64,000 bases of DNA, from NCBI GenBank assembly GCA_029204225.1, contig CM055100.1, positions 60,309,008 through 60,373,007 on the forward strand. The letters are read 5' to 3'. Position numbers and translations under genes: made by a program. Under the pieces are notes generated by a model that saw only the letters and a program-made list of their open reading frames with translations, ran no database searches and had not been told where the DNA came from. Origin of the DNA: Diphasiastrum complanatum. Its lineage: Eukaryota; Streptophyta; Lycopodiopsida; Lycopodiales; Lycopodiaceae. Below, one piece after another: positions 13,021 through 24,000 of the stretch; the stretch's first letter is position 1; each line of letters starts with the position of its first letter.

Positions 13021-13613
13021 ATCTTCATAAAGACATTCTTGAGTAGAGGTTTGGTGAGAAGATCTGCAACACAATCTAAAGATGAAACATGCTCCAATGA
13101 GATCTCTCTCCCAATGACTTTTTCTCTTACAAAATTATGAGCCACTTCAATATGCTTGCTCCTTGCATGAAAGACTGGATTATTTGCAAGAGCCTGATCA
13201 GAAATGTTATCATTCTTGATGATTGAAAGATCTTCATCTACATAACACTTTAGCTCCAAAAGTAGCCTTTTGATCCATAAAATCTCCTTAGTTGTAGTTG
13301 TAAGAGATTTGTATTCAACTTCACAAGATGATAAGGAAATAGTTGCCTGCTTCTTTGATAGCCAAGAAACCAAGTTCCCTCCAAGAAATATAGTGTAAGC
13401 ACTTGTGGATTTCTTATCCAACTTGTCTCCTGCAAAATCTGAATTTGAAAAAGCAATCAAAGTCAGATCTTCTCCTTCATAGAATAATCCATAATCCAAG
13501 GTAGAAGATATATACCTCAAGACTCTTTTAGCCAGCTTCCAATGATATAACTTTGGATCCTGCATGTGTTGACTTAGCTTATGAACACAAAAGCTTAGAT
13601 CAGGCCTAGTCAT
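13021..13613 (-). pseudogene. Element F RNase H and RT tail
   Basis: Minus-strand frame of about 200 codons that begins at TRPDLSFCVHKLSQ and runs through the RNase H motifs FSNSDFAGDKLDKKSTSAY, SLSSCEVEYKSL, NDNISDQALANNP and HARSKHIEVAHNFVRE to LLTKPLLKN. Copia RNase H removes the RNA template. The first catalytic Asp context is altered (SNSD for SDSD). The frame then runs straight into LTR X without the polypurine tract or the normal last 20 or so residues, so F is truncated at this exact point. Other pieces of F follow upstream with frameshifts. Confidence 0.88.
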
Positions 13614-14600
13614 TGTTAACCAAATAAGTGAGCCAGACTCCTATAAAGAGTGATGTCCTCAAAGGATTTTTCATCATCTTTCATAGGAACTTTTACAGTG
13701 TGCTCCATAGGTGTATCTATGCCTTTACAGTTTTTCATATGGAATTTCCTGAGCATGGAAAGTACATATCTACTCTGGCTTATAAATACATGACCTTTCC
13801 AAAAAACTATTTCAAGGCCTAGAATATAGTGAAGAACTCCTAAGTCCTACATCTTACAGTACCAAGTGCATGCTTAGTTTCTTCAACTAACTTCTCATTG
13901 TTTCCACAAAGAATGATATCATCTACATAGATGAGAAGTATAATTACAAAGTTATCTACAAACTTATAATACAGAGAAGGGTCATATTCACTTAGACAAA
14001 ATCCGAGTGATATGAGATAGGAGTTGAGCCTTGCATACCAAGACCTTGGTGCCTGTTTCAGTCCATATAGACTTTTGAACAAAAGACAAACTTTTGATTC
14101 ATCACCTTCCTTCACAAAACCTGGAGGTTGCTCCATGTAAATCTCCTCTCAAGGTAACCATTGAGAAATCATTAGAAACATCAAGCTGGAACATACTCCA
14201 TTTGTGAAAACATGCAAGAGAGATGAGTATTCGAATTGTTACCATATTTGCAACTGGTGCAAAGGTGTCTTCATAGTCAAGACCTTTGATGTGTGAGTAG
14301 CCTTTGGCACAAAGTCTTGATTCATACTTATTGATAGATCTCTCATGATTATACTTGATTCTGAATACCCACTTACATCCAATCACATGCATGTTGTTTG
14401 GTGGCTCCACAAGCTCCCATGTGTTGTTTGACATCAAGGCTTCAAACTCTTGGGTCATTGCTTCAACCCACTCTTTGGATTGAAGGGCTTATTGAACATC
14501 CTTAGGCTCTTCATCTGATATAAAGAGTGCATGATAGGAAGCTTCACCTTCTACTTGCCTTCCTTCAGCATCATATGTGAGCCTACTTGGCTCAGATCTT
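13614..14600 (-). pseudogene. Element F reverse transcriptase (frameshifted)
   Basis: RT is spread over at least three frames. Pieces are WELVEPPNNMHVIGCKWVFRI to SMFQLDVSNDFS (14180-14458), then MEQPPGFVKEGDESKVCLLF, SLYGLKQAPRSWY and LLIYVDDIILCGN (13860-14136), and a degraded RT tail to 13614. The YVDD active site is intact, but frameshifts near 14140 and 13850 prevent a single product. Spelling is close to O, which suggests the same lineage. Confidence 0.85.
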
Positions 14601-14602
14601 GC

Positions 14603-15605
14603 TCATGTAGATCTTCTTGGTGTGGTAGCTTGAATTTGCTCCTCCTCAGGCCTCGGCCTCACCTCTTCTTGAACAACATCAAGATTGATGATTGATCTTG
14701 CATGAGACTCCTTGACCTGTGCTTCATCCAAGTTAAACTTCTGATCTTCATGGAAGATCACATCTCTACTAACAACATTCTTGTCAATAGAGGATAAATA
14801 AACTTTGTATGCCTTTTTGGTAGATGCATATCCTACAAAAACTCCTCTTACAGCACTAGGATCTTCCTTCTTCCTAGTTTCTAGAGGTACATGCACAAAG
14901 CATACACAGCCAAACATCCTAAGATGATCTACCTTAGGCTTTTTCTTATACAACATCTCAAATGGCATCTTTCCTCCTATTGCAAGATTTGAAAGCCTAT
15001 TACAAAGATAGTTTGCACATGCAACTGCCTCTCCCCAAAATTCTTTAGGCAGAGAAGCTTCTAGCCTAATGGCTTTTGCACATTCACACAAAATTCTTTT
15101 TTCTCTCAGCAACTCCATTTTGCTAAGGAGTATATGAACAAGAAAACTCTCTTTGAATACCCTATCTCTCACAAAAGTCTTTAAACTTATTGGAAGTGTA
15201 TTCTCCTCCACTATCACTTCTCAAAGCTTTCAACTTGAAAGGAAACTGCTTTTCTACATAAGCTTTGAAAGTAAGGAAAACAACATAAACCATGGCGTTT
15301 GAAGACAACATATAGATCCAAGAATATCTTGTATAATCATCTACAAAAGAGACAGAGCAGTTGGCTCCTCCTTTGCTCTTAGTTGATGAGAAATGAACAT
15401 CAGTGTGTACAAGTTCAAATGGTTGCTTTGTCTTGATACTTGATCTAGGAAAAGGCCTTCTATGTGACTTTGCCAACACACAAGCTTCACAAGGTAGAAG
15501 ATCCTTTGATAGTGTCTTTGGTAGACCAACAACTTTTCCTTCTTTGACCATAGATTGCATGGCTTTGAAATTGGGATGAACCAATCTCTTGTGCCACAGA
15601 TCCTC
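14603..15605 (-). pseudogene. Element F integrase (frameshifted)
   Basis: Pieces in order are the HHCC tail CEACVLAKSHRRPFPRSS (about 15460-15515), the first Asp HTDVHFSSTKSKGG (about 15360-15400), the second Asp LRSDSGGEYTSNKF (about 15190-15230), and, after a frameshift near 15165, CECAKAIRLEASLPKEFWG and the C-terminal GVFVGYASTKKAYKVYL and SRDVIFHEDQ. The region holding the catalytic Glu lies in the shifted, altered stretch near 15120-15165 and is not recognisable. Integrase inserts the cDNA with a 5-bp duplication, but this copy cannot. Confidence 0.87.
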
Positions 15606-16943
15606 CTATAGGACCTTGGTCTCATAAGCAATATCTGAATTGTTAGCACTCTCCCTAGAATATAGTTTGTACAACTTACCAATTCTAGATCCTCTAGAAA
15701 TAGCTTCATTTTCTCTTGAGATTATACACTTGTCAACTTGAAACTTGACATCCAATCCACTATCAAACAATTGTCCTACACTAATGAGATTCTTGGTTAA
15801 TCTAGGTACATACAGTACATCATATAAGCAAAAAGATTTTGATGATGATGCATGCAATGGAATACTACCTATTCCTTCAGTTGTACACTCTACATCATTA
15901 ACAATATAGATTGATCTCTTTGCACCTAGATATGGCATGAGATTGGTGAAAGAGTTCCTAGAACTGGACATATGGGAACTAGCCCCACTATCTATCCACC
16001 AGACTTCTTCATTCTTAAAAGGAAAAGATGAAAAAGTAGACATCATTAATGAATCCTCTCTTTCACTCTCTACACCCTCACACTCATCCTCATCAGTAAG
16101 GTTAGCTTGCTTAGATTGGTTCTTCTTCTTGAAACAGTTTGATGCATAGTGTCCTTTCTTGCCACAAAAAAAACACTTGATCTTTGACAGGTTCTTCTTG
16201 CCACTGGATGTTGCAGCTTGTGAGGACTGATCCTCACCATCTTCTTTGGCTTTGTCCTTCTTGAAGTGTTGTTGTCCTTTGCCCTTGCCTCTTGACGTGT
16301 CACTGATGAATAGTGCTTTGTCATCTCCACCATCTTTTAATGAAAGCCTGTTGATCCTTAACATCTTGTTCTCTTGCCTGCGTTCTTCAACAATGAGAAC
16401 ACCTTGCAGTGTCTCCAAGGATGGAAGATCATCCCTGACAGCATAAGTCTGCACAATATTGTCATACTCATCTCTAAGTCCATTTAGGACTACTTGAACA
16501 AGTTCAGTGTTCTTAAAAGCATCACTAATACCAGCTAACTCTTGATGAAGATCCTTAACTCTCATGACATATGATGAAGCACTCTCATCTACTCTCTGAT
16601 AACTTAAAAATATTTGGTTTCTGAGTGTAAGAAATCTAGAAGTATTTTTGATTTCATAGATTGTTTTTAGAGTATCCCAAGCTTCCTTGGCAGTGGTGCA
16701 TGTGCTGATCTCTCTTAACACTTCATTGGTAACATTCATTTATATAAAATGAAGGGCAATTCTGGTTCTTTTGTGAAATGCTACAGCTTCATTAGGTGCA
16801 GCAAGTTCTTCTTCAGCTCCACTCACAATATCTATTACATCCTATAGATTCAATAATGATTCCATTCTGATCTTCCACATTGCATAATTGGAAGATGTTA
16901 ATCTCTTACTGTGCTCTAAGAAATGTGAACCAGATGAAGACAT
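15606..16943 (-). pseudogene. Element F gag, zinc knuckle, protease, pre-integrase
   Basis: Likely original gag start at 16943 (MSSSGSHFLEHSKRL). A stop interrupts the first 70 codons (near 16850 and 16741); an open frame of 377 codons follows. Order: UBN2-type gag (NVTNEVLREIS to EERRQENKML), basic linker, zinc knuckle CFFCGKKGHYASNC (about 16128-16170), protease WWIDSGASSHMSSS (about 15963-16005), then VLYVPRLTKNLISVGQLFD. Apart from the stops the domains look sound. The gag first codons match the SNYAMWKIRMESLLNL type shared with L and C. Confidence 0.9.
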
Positions 16944-17480
16944 TTTCTTTATGAGAAATTCTAGTAATGATAAAAAATGGAGCTGAAAGAATGTTGCTTG
17001 CTATTTCAATCTAGGATCTAACACAGATGTTGATCCACCCTATGAAATCTAGCAATAGATGTGAGAAAAATTCTCAACACAGAAATCAATCTACCTTGAA
17101 TTTGGATCTTGCTTCAGTCACAAAAGAAGAAGCACATGCAAGCAAGAAGTCTATCTTTCCCACAAGTTTCAAAGTATTGATAAACTCTCTAGGAGCTTAC
17201 TTTCAACTCAAACATAGTAATATGTGAAATGAAAAGTCTAAGACCTTGGAACTCTCATTTATATCCAATTCTACTTGATTGACAATGAAAATTGATGAAA
17301 CTGGTGAAAAAGATAGATGTGTGCTCACTTTGGCATATCCCACGAGTTGATTACCCTCTCAAACTCTATGATTGCCTAAAACTCTTCTAAGAACAAATCA
17401 AATTGATTTAGAAACTCAAGCAACACATTCTACTCTTCAATACCTATCCAACAAGCTATAAATTTGGATCATACTTTGAG
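16944..17480 (-). other. Element F leader (no LTR found)
   Basis: About 540 bp of non-coding sequence upstream of F gag. No primer-binding site or LTR is visible before element I gag begins, so the 5' end of F is deleted. Confidence 0.5.
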
Positions 17481-17492
17481 AAGTAGCACTCA

Positions 17493-17747
17493 TCAATGAG
17501 GGCTGATTTCATGGGTAATGATGTGGTCCTTCACTGACAAGTTAATGAAGGTCAAAGCTTTCCTCATCTTTTTGTCGAACACTTTGATATCCGCTTCATT
17601 TGGCGGCCTTCTCTCATCACCTGTGATGACTTCCCACACGTCTTTCTCCATCAGTATGTTTTTCATTTTGAATTTCCACACTGCATAGTTGGAAATCCCA
17701 TCCAATTTGCTACTTTCACTCAAAATGGACTCTCCCATGTTTGCCAT
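17493..17747 (-). pseudogene. Element I gag N-terminus (different copia lineage)
   Basis: An 84-codon frame, MANMGESILSESSKLDGISN, continues YAVWKFKMKNILMEKDVWEVI and ALTFINLSVKDHIITHEI. This is the DUF4219/UBN2 start of a copia gag but of another spelling type than A, E, F or L. It breaks off at the border with F. The upstream leader and primer-binding site are in place, so the start codon at 17747 is probably the genuine one. Confidence 0.8.
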
Positions 17748-19025
17748 CGCAAAACTACTTGAAACTTTTGTCGTAGGTTAAAAACAGTATGCCGAGGCCA
17801 ACATTGATGTCAGGAGTTGAGAAAAATGACCTGCACTTTTTTCCTTACCAGGCCACTTGCCGCTTTTTCACCAATTTGTAAGCCAAATCGGCGTCGCCTT
17901 CCGAAATGCACTCAGTCGCCAACTCCCAACAACGTGCCCACAGTGAAATGGTGAAATCACTTCTGGCGCACTCCGAACACTTTCTCTGCTGCAATTACTC
18001 TGTTTTGTTGTACCGTACTTGTAGGTACAGTCCGAGTGCCCTTTGTTTGGAGGTTATACCCTTTCGTTTGGGTCAAAACGGGCAAAGGACTAGAAAATAG
18101 GGACTTTTAAAACTTTAGAACTATTTTTTCACTTTGAAGAAACTCCACCCTTCAGTGAATTTAGACCCAACTCTCACTTCAAACTGAAAAATTTTAATGA
18201 AGTTGCAATGTGAATTACACTTCAGGTCCCTTCCATCGAAGTTCATGTGGATTTAAATAAATCCAATGGCTTATCAAGATCCAATGGCCCAATCTCATTT
18301 AATCTCCATCGTCCATCCAGATGCCACGAAATCCGATGGTTCTGCACACTTTTGTGCACTGATGGAAGCCCTTCCAACCGCTGGCTCACTTCAAAACACT
18401 ATGTAGGAGACTGGTTTGGGTGCGCAGACTCAGCCGCGACCTCCTCTCTTCATTTCTTTCACAAGCTACGGTGAATGAGGATTTTTACACCTTCATTGAA
18501 TCTAATCCAGTGCTCTACACTGCCTGCGGCTGTCCACGGTCGTTTACCTATAGATTAGTCTCTCCAGGGCGCCCTCCTACACGTTTTTACAGCTTTAATA
18601 ACGCTCTCCTACAGCTCAAGATCTACATCTGTAAACCCTAAACCAGGGTTTCTACACCATTCTTGGAACTTGATAGCCTCTGTACAGCTCTTCAACAAGC
18701 AAGTCCTCTTGCTCTGAGGTCACCCTATAGCTAGGAATCTGATACTTCAGACCGTTCGTCAAACAGTGTCCGTTCGGATGCACATCGATTGCAAACACCA
18801 AGCAGCTACTTTACGAAATTTTTAGAATTTCGTTTCTTCAACTAATAAGTCTTGTTTGTGAATCCTCACATAGTTTCATGCCTAGCAAACTTTTGTATGC
18901 TAGAAACCATGCACCAGTGCTTCACTTTCCGTCTCCAGCCTGCCATAAACCCCGAACTCTTAAAAGACTGCTTTCTCCCAAAGCTCTCTTCAATGATGAC
19001 ACTGTACTGTGTACAGTCCCTGTAC
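17748..19025 (-). other. Element I leader region
   Basis: About 1.3 kb between primer-binding site and gag, more GC-balanced than its surroundings (notably 18240-18660). No domain is recognisable. Repeated phrases CTGTACAG or GTACAG occur (near 18675 and 19010). It may include an unrelated insertion, but no boundary is visible. Confidence 0.4.
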
Positions 19026-19039
19026 GGCTCTGATACCAA
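19026..19039 (-). other. Primer-binding site of element I
   Basis: On the minus strand this reads TTGGTATCAGAGCC, of tRNA-iMet type. Confidence 0.8.
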
Positions 19040-19289
19040 TTTAGAATTTGCTTTGCACAGCAACACAGACCATGCTACACAATAATACAGACAGAAAACA
19101 CTCTCCACAACAAGCTCACATAGCAACTGTGTTTGTCAAAATGAAATTACACTGTACATATAGTTGTTCACTCAAGCAACCCATGCATGACCCAGGTTGT
19201 CGTTGGCGAGACACATGTCCCGTCAACTTGCCTCGTGGCGAGGCCAACTGATCCTTATCCACTGATAGGACCCACAGTACAGTAACACA
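19040..19289 (-). repeat. Putative LTR of element I
   Basis: About 250 bp between the primer-binding site and the truncated gypsy RT of K. A minus-sense start at TGTGTTACTG is plausible, but the other end (ATTCTAAA) is not a standard CA terminus. Limits are therefore tentative. It cuts K inside its RT region. Confidence 0.4.
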
Positions 19290-19319
19290 GTGATTCTACT
19301 TTAATTCTAACTGTATCGA

Positions 19320-20591
19320 CTTATCTTTGGTGTTGCTCCTTCGACCAAAGATATGGTGTGTTGGACTACAGATGATGGAATTCCTTTTAAATCTTTGTAA
19401 CACCATGCAAAGTAGTCTTTATACTCCATCAATAACTTCTGCAGTTTGGTGAATTGTGAGGGCATGCGTTGTGCTCCCACATGAACAATTTTGTCTTCTT
19501 TGCCTGGCTACGGCTAAATTCATCGGTTGAGTGCGAGCTAGTCTCTCGTAGACTTGTTTCTTATTTTTTCTGATTTGCATCACGTTTTCGTTGCACTTTT
19601 GGCATCATGATTACCACGTCGTCCAAGGTATAACTCTTGAAGTTTTTTGGCACATCGTGGACTGGTTCCTTACTCGTTTCTTTCTTCAAAAGGTTGATCT
19701 TAGCACGATTGGTGAGTGATATCTTGTGCATTGCTTCTGACATTCTTGAAGTTGATGTTGAAGCTTGGTTGGATGACCCTTGAGCATGCGATTCAACAAC
19801 TTTCTTCTTGCCTTGTATATTGTTGTTGGTTGTTGTTGCTTCTTTGTTCGTTGTCTTCTGTTGAGATTCTTTGACATTCATCACATGGTTTCAAATGTCT
19901 TCATCCACTGTTGCTATAGTCTCTTTGGGTAAATCACTCCACTTGATCACCTGATTGTATCTTTGCTTTTATTGCTTTTTCTTTGGTACACATGCTTTTG
20001 ATGGTGGCATCTTGGAGACTTTAGCATGTTGAGATTTCTGAGACAGTTGAGCTGGTATTCATTGAACTCCATAGCGTGTAGAATCCATGTGGTGTAGGAT
20101 CTGCTCATCTGTCAACTCAGCTTCCTCGTCATAGGACAATGCATGTTGCCAAGTAACTAAATCATCTTCAACAGGTTCCAAAATAGATTCCCATGATAGC
20201 CATGCTACGTTTATCATGTTCACCCCATATGAGATAGGCGTGTCAAGGGTGAATCCTCTTGGTGGTGATTCACTGGGTTTTGAAGCTGAATCTAGATCTG
20301 GATGACATGTATGCCCAGCCATACAGTCAATAGTTGCCAATGCATCCGTCCACAACACGGTATCTATTTGTGACTCATAATGAACACCCATTGAAGCTTT
20401 CGGACGATCAATGTTATGGTCCATGGTCGAAGAAGTGTCATCAGCTTTGGGTGGTACAGGCTTCACCGCCCATGTGGAGGGATCCACCTTTACTGCCCGC
20501 TCTCTATTCTCAAATGTGATTTTGCTGGTCCCCCAGTCATGAACTACTTGTGCAATTCGTAACCAAGGTCGTCCCAACAAAACTCGATAGG
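19320..20591 (-). pseudogene. Element K (Ty3/gypsy): protease C-terminus to RT start
   Basis: Minus strand. It opens with LGRPWLRIAQVVHDW at 20535-20580, the C-terminal flap of a gypsy retropepsin, and continues as an acidic linker of about 170 codons. After a frameshifted charged segment (about 19561-19884, with KKKVVESHAQGSS) it reaches the RT N-terminal signature LLMEYKDYFAWCYKDLKGIP (near 19380-19440) and HTISLVEGA. It is cut there by element I. The matching N-terminal half of the protease is at 27353-27784, beyond the nested element J. The gypsy identity is known from LGRPWL and the YKDxFAWxYKDxxGI motif. Confidence 0.8.
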
Positions 20592-20596
20592 CAGTG
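20592..20596. repeat. Target-site duplication (CAGTG) of element J, left copy
   Basis: CAGTG here and at 27353-27357 flanks J exactly. Confidence 0.92.
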
Positions 20597-21076
20597 TGTA
20601 AAGACCATTAGGGATAACCCCCTAAGATGAGGATAGGAGAACACAATAAGAGAGACAATGGAGCCAAACCGCCCAACCAATCCTAGATCAAACCTGGATC
20701 TAGCCCCCAAGCCATGCCATGTGAATGAAGAGGAGAAGAGAGAAACTGGTAACCTAAACCCCCATATATCGACGGGAGAATCCCTACCTCATTATATAGA
20801 GAGTAGAGTCCTATGCATATAACCATGCAATCCCCATGCAGGTCAACTATAAATAGATCACATCTCTTCATGCAGTCCTCCTGCCTATATCCGTCACATA
20901 GACATGCGATACTCCATATGTCTCAATTAGAGTGTCTGGGTCCTCTCAAGGTAATTAGTCACAAACTGGCCTCAACATGGAATTAAATCTCAGTGTGACC
21001 AATAATCTCGAACACTGGAGGGCCGGTCTACCATATTAAGACTATTCCAGGTCCTTAACCGAATATGGCCATAACA
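20597..21076 (-). repeat. Element J 3' LTR
   Basis: 480 bp, on the plus strand TGTAAAGACC to CCATAACA. It differs from the partner LTR at about 18 bases plus a GAGTGT/GC-type indel near 20932. A TATA-like TATAAATAG lies near 20849 in plus sense; the minus-sense promoter is not obvious. Confidence 0.93.
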
Positions 21077-21092
21077 TTCTTCTCTCCTTAAA
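21077..21092 (-). other. Element J polypurine tract
   Basis: Minus strand AAGGAGAGAAGAA lies directly next to the 3' LTR. Confidence 0.8.
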
Positions 21093-24000
21093 CTGCATCT
21101 ATCCTTTGAAGCTTAAAACAGGAAAGAATTACAGAAGAGTTCCTTTAACTTTCAATATTAACCTAGGAAATCATTATCCTTAGTTTGTCTTTCATATCAA
21201 ACAAGTACTCAGAGATAAACCAATTTCCAATCGGTAATCTCTGTTCTGGAGTACGACTCAAGTTTGAAAAGTACACTAAGCAATAAATTTCTGAACTAGG
21301 TTACACTCAACACAAGCTAGTAATATCACTTTCATGTAAAATACTTACATGAACCACTGAATGAGATATTCTCTAACTTAGAAGATTAAAGTTAAAGAAA
21401 ATAAATAATAATTAAAGTCTAAAATTATCCACAAACTCTGGCAAACAATTTATAAAACACTTTCTCCAAGTACAACTATCCTTAGAATCTAATTCTAAGA
21501 TATGATAATTCATTCAACTAGAATCTCTAGGAGAATCATTAGGATATAAAATGATTGAAACTCAACTCTGAGTATCCCATATACTCTTTTGAGTTAGATG
21601 CTCCTGTTTCTAGTACCAAATACAAGAAAATAGCATTCATTCATCTTAATAGACTTGTCTGTCTCCTATGATAACTGGAGATCCAAGTAAATGAAGACTT
21701 GTACTCAAGCATTTGTAGACTATAAACTGTAGTAGATTAGTATCCACTAGATAAATTAAATTCTCCACGAGTAAAATACTTGTCTTGTGAGAATGTCTGT
21801 GAGATCCATAGGTTCCCAATAATACTGGAGTAAAAAAACACTAATCTGAATTCTTACTCAATTAACAGACCAAGACTTAATCGTAACACTTAAGAACCAT
21901 TACAATTCCTTATAATCCTCTGACAACAATTAAGTATCTATTTATGATCCGTCAACCATAAATATTTAGATTCGTATAATTTGTCGATCATAATTTTCTG
22001 GAATCCAAAACCATACTTAATCATTTACAGGATACTGGAGTACATGTACGACATAACTCAGGAAAAGTAAGAATCATTCCAAAATCTTTCCATTAAGAAA
22101 ATACTGGATTTAGGAATATTTTTCAAACAGGATTCTTTAACTGAAGTGCAAGATTTAATTTCTATAAACCACTGGTAATTAAAGACTGAATGCATACCAA
22201 AATGACAATCATCTTCAACTACAAAAACTTTAGATTACAATCTAGAATCAAATCTAGATACCCAAAGTCCTGCTGAATATCAATTCAGTTATTATTCTCG
22301 GATTCATTATGATTCATTATCCTATTGAGCGCTCTGGGATACAATCACTAATGAGCTGAGTTCATTCCTTAACTAAGGAAAACTCTATCCCAAGAATACT
22401 GTATATCCAATGCACACAATTTTAACTGATGAATCCAAATGATTCACTAATCATGCATCTTACAAGCAATATAAATCAAAACTATCAGTTCTTGGTGAAT
22501 TCGCATTACACTGATTATTTTACCAATTAACTTCATCCTGGAGTAATCAACTACTCAAGTTAATTGCCAGTGATTTAGAAATCTTAAATGTCTAGGTGAA
22601 GAATTCAATTATACTAGTATAACACCACATTTAGATCCTCAAGTAAATCATTTAATAGTTAACTCATGAATCTTCCATAGAAAGATTTATTAACTCTGCA
22701 AGTATCTGTCAAACAATACTTGATCATATGCTTATGTTCACTGACTAGGTTAAGTGCACCCAATAACTTTAGTAATCAGGAATACACAGTAGATTCATAC
22801 AAGATTAATCTACACATATGTGAATAATCTCACTATGACCCAGTACGTAAACACAATATTATTTGGCAGATTCCTCCAGAACCCACATATGTTACTCACA
22901 TATCTCACTGAGATCTTGTAACTCAATTACAAAATATTTCCTATTTCTCATGAGTAAATAACATATCCGGGAAATCTCTGAGACGAATAAACTTCACTCT
23001 CAGCAGTTTTCCAATCCCACTTACTTCTAATTACATACTTTCTCCACTCAATCAACCCCTCTCTGATCCTAGTAGTAAACTAAGATTAGGCTGATCCAAT
23101 ATAGAACTTTCAGACTTAAATTATGATCAAACTTACTTCTATTCCAATCAAAATGGAATTAGTAACCTTTGATCTTTTACCGTACTACTTATAGATAATG
23201 ATTCAAATATCAAATCTGTTCTAGTTCCAGATTGTCCACACAATCCCTAGAGAATTTCTCTTTTTCGAAAAGTTCCAATTAGGTATCTTACTCTGAATCT
23301 ATCCGAAATTACTTTCAGATTAAATCTCATTTCTATACCATAGTTGGCTCTCTTTCGAAACTATGCAATCCATAGATTTCCAAATAGAATTTTATCCCAC
23401 CACTCACCCCTCCTTTTAAAGAAATTATAAATTTCAATAAAAGTTAACTGGAAAGATGATATATGAAAATACTCAAACCCAAGAAAAGTCAGTAATAAGT
23501 GTATTCCACAAAAGGACTCACTCCATTACATACAAGACTTTCTCTTCAAATATTTTCAACCCGAGTGACAGAAACTACCCTTCCATCAAAATCCATTTAT
23601 ACCAAAAGAGATATTCTAGGTTTAATAAATTAAAACACTTAGTTGGAAAGAATCATATAAACCAGTCTGATGTCTTATATTTGAGAAATTACTAAGAAGT
23701 AAAGGATTAATCAAGAAAGTGAGAAATAGATTTGAGGGCCTCTGGTTTTGTAAATAATGAGATACCACATTGGGATCTAGATTAAACCTCAAGATTTTCC
23801 AAAATACCCCACATTTGATTGAATGGTTTTCTTCTTTCCCATATCGCGACTAGGTACTAAACACATCATTGATCATCAGATCTTTACAGTGCTAGAATTC
23901 CCTTTCCAAAATTACTGATGTCCCACACCATTAGCTTTTCCTTCTGGAAAACTCTTAACCGCCTTATCTGATATTCTAGAGATCCACTGATCATCTAGCT

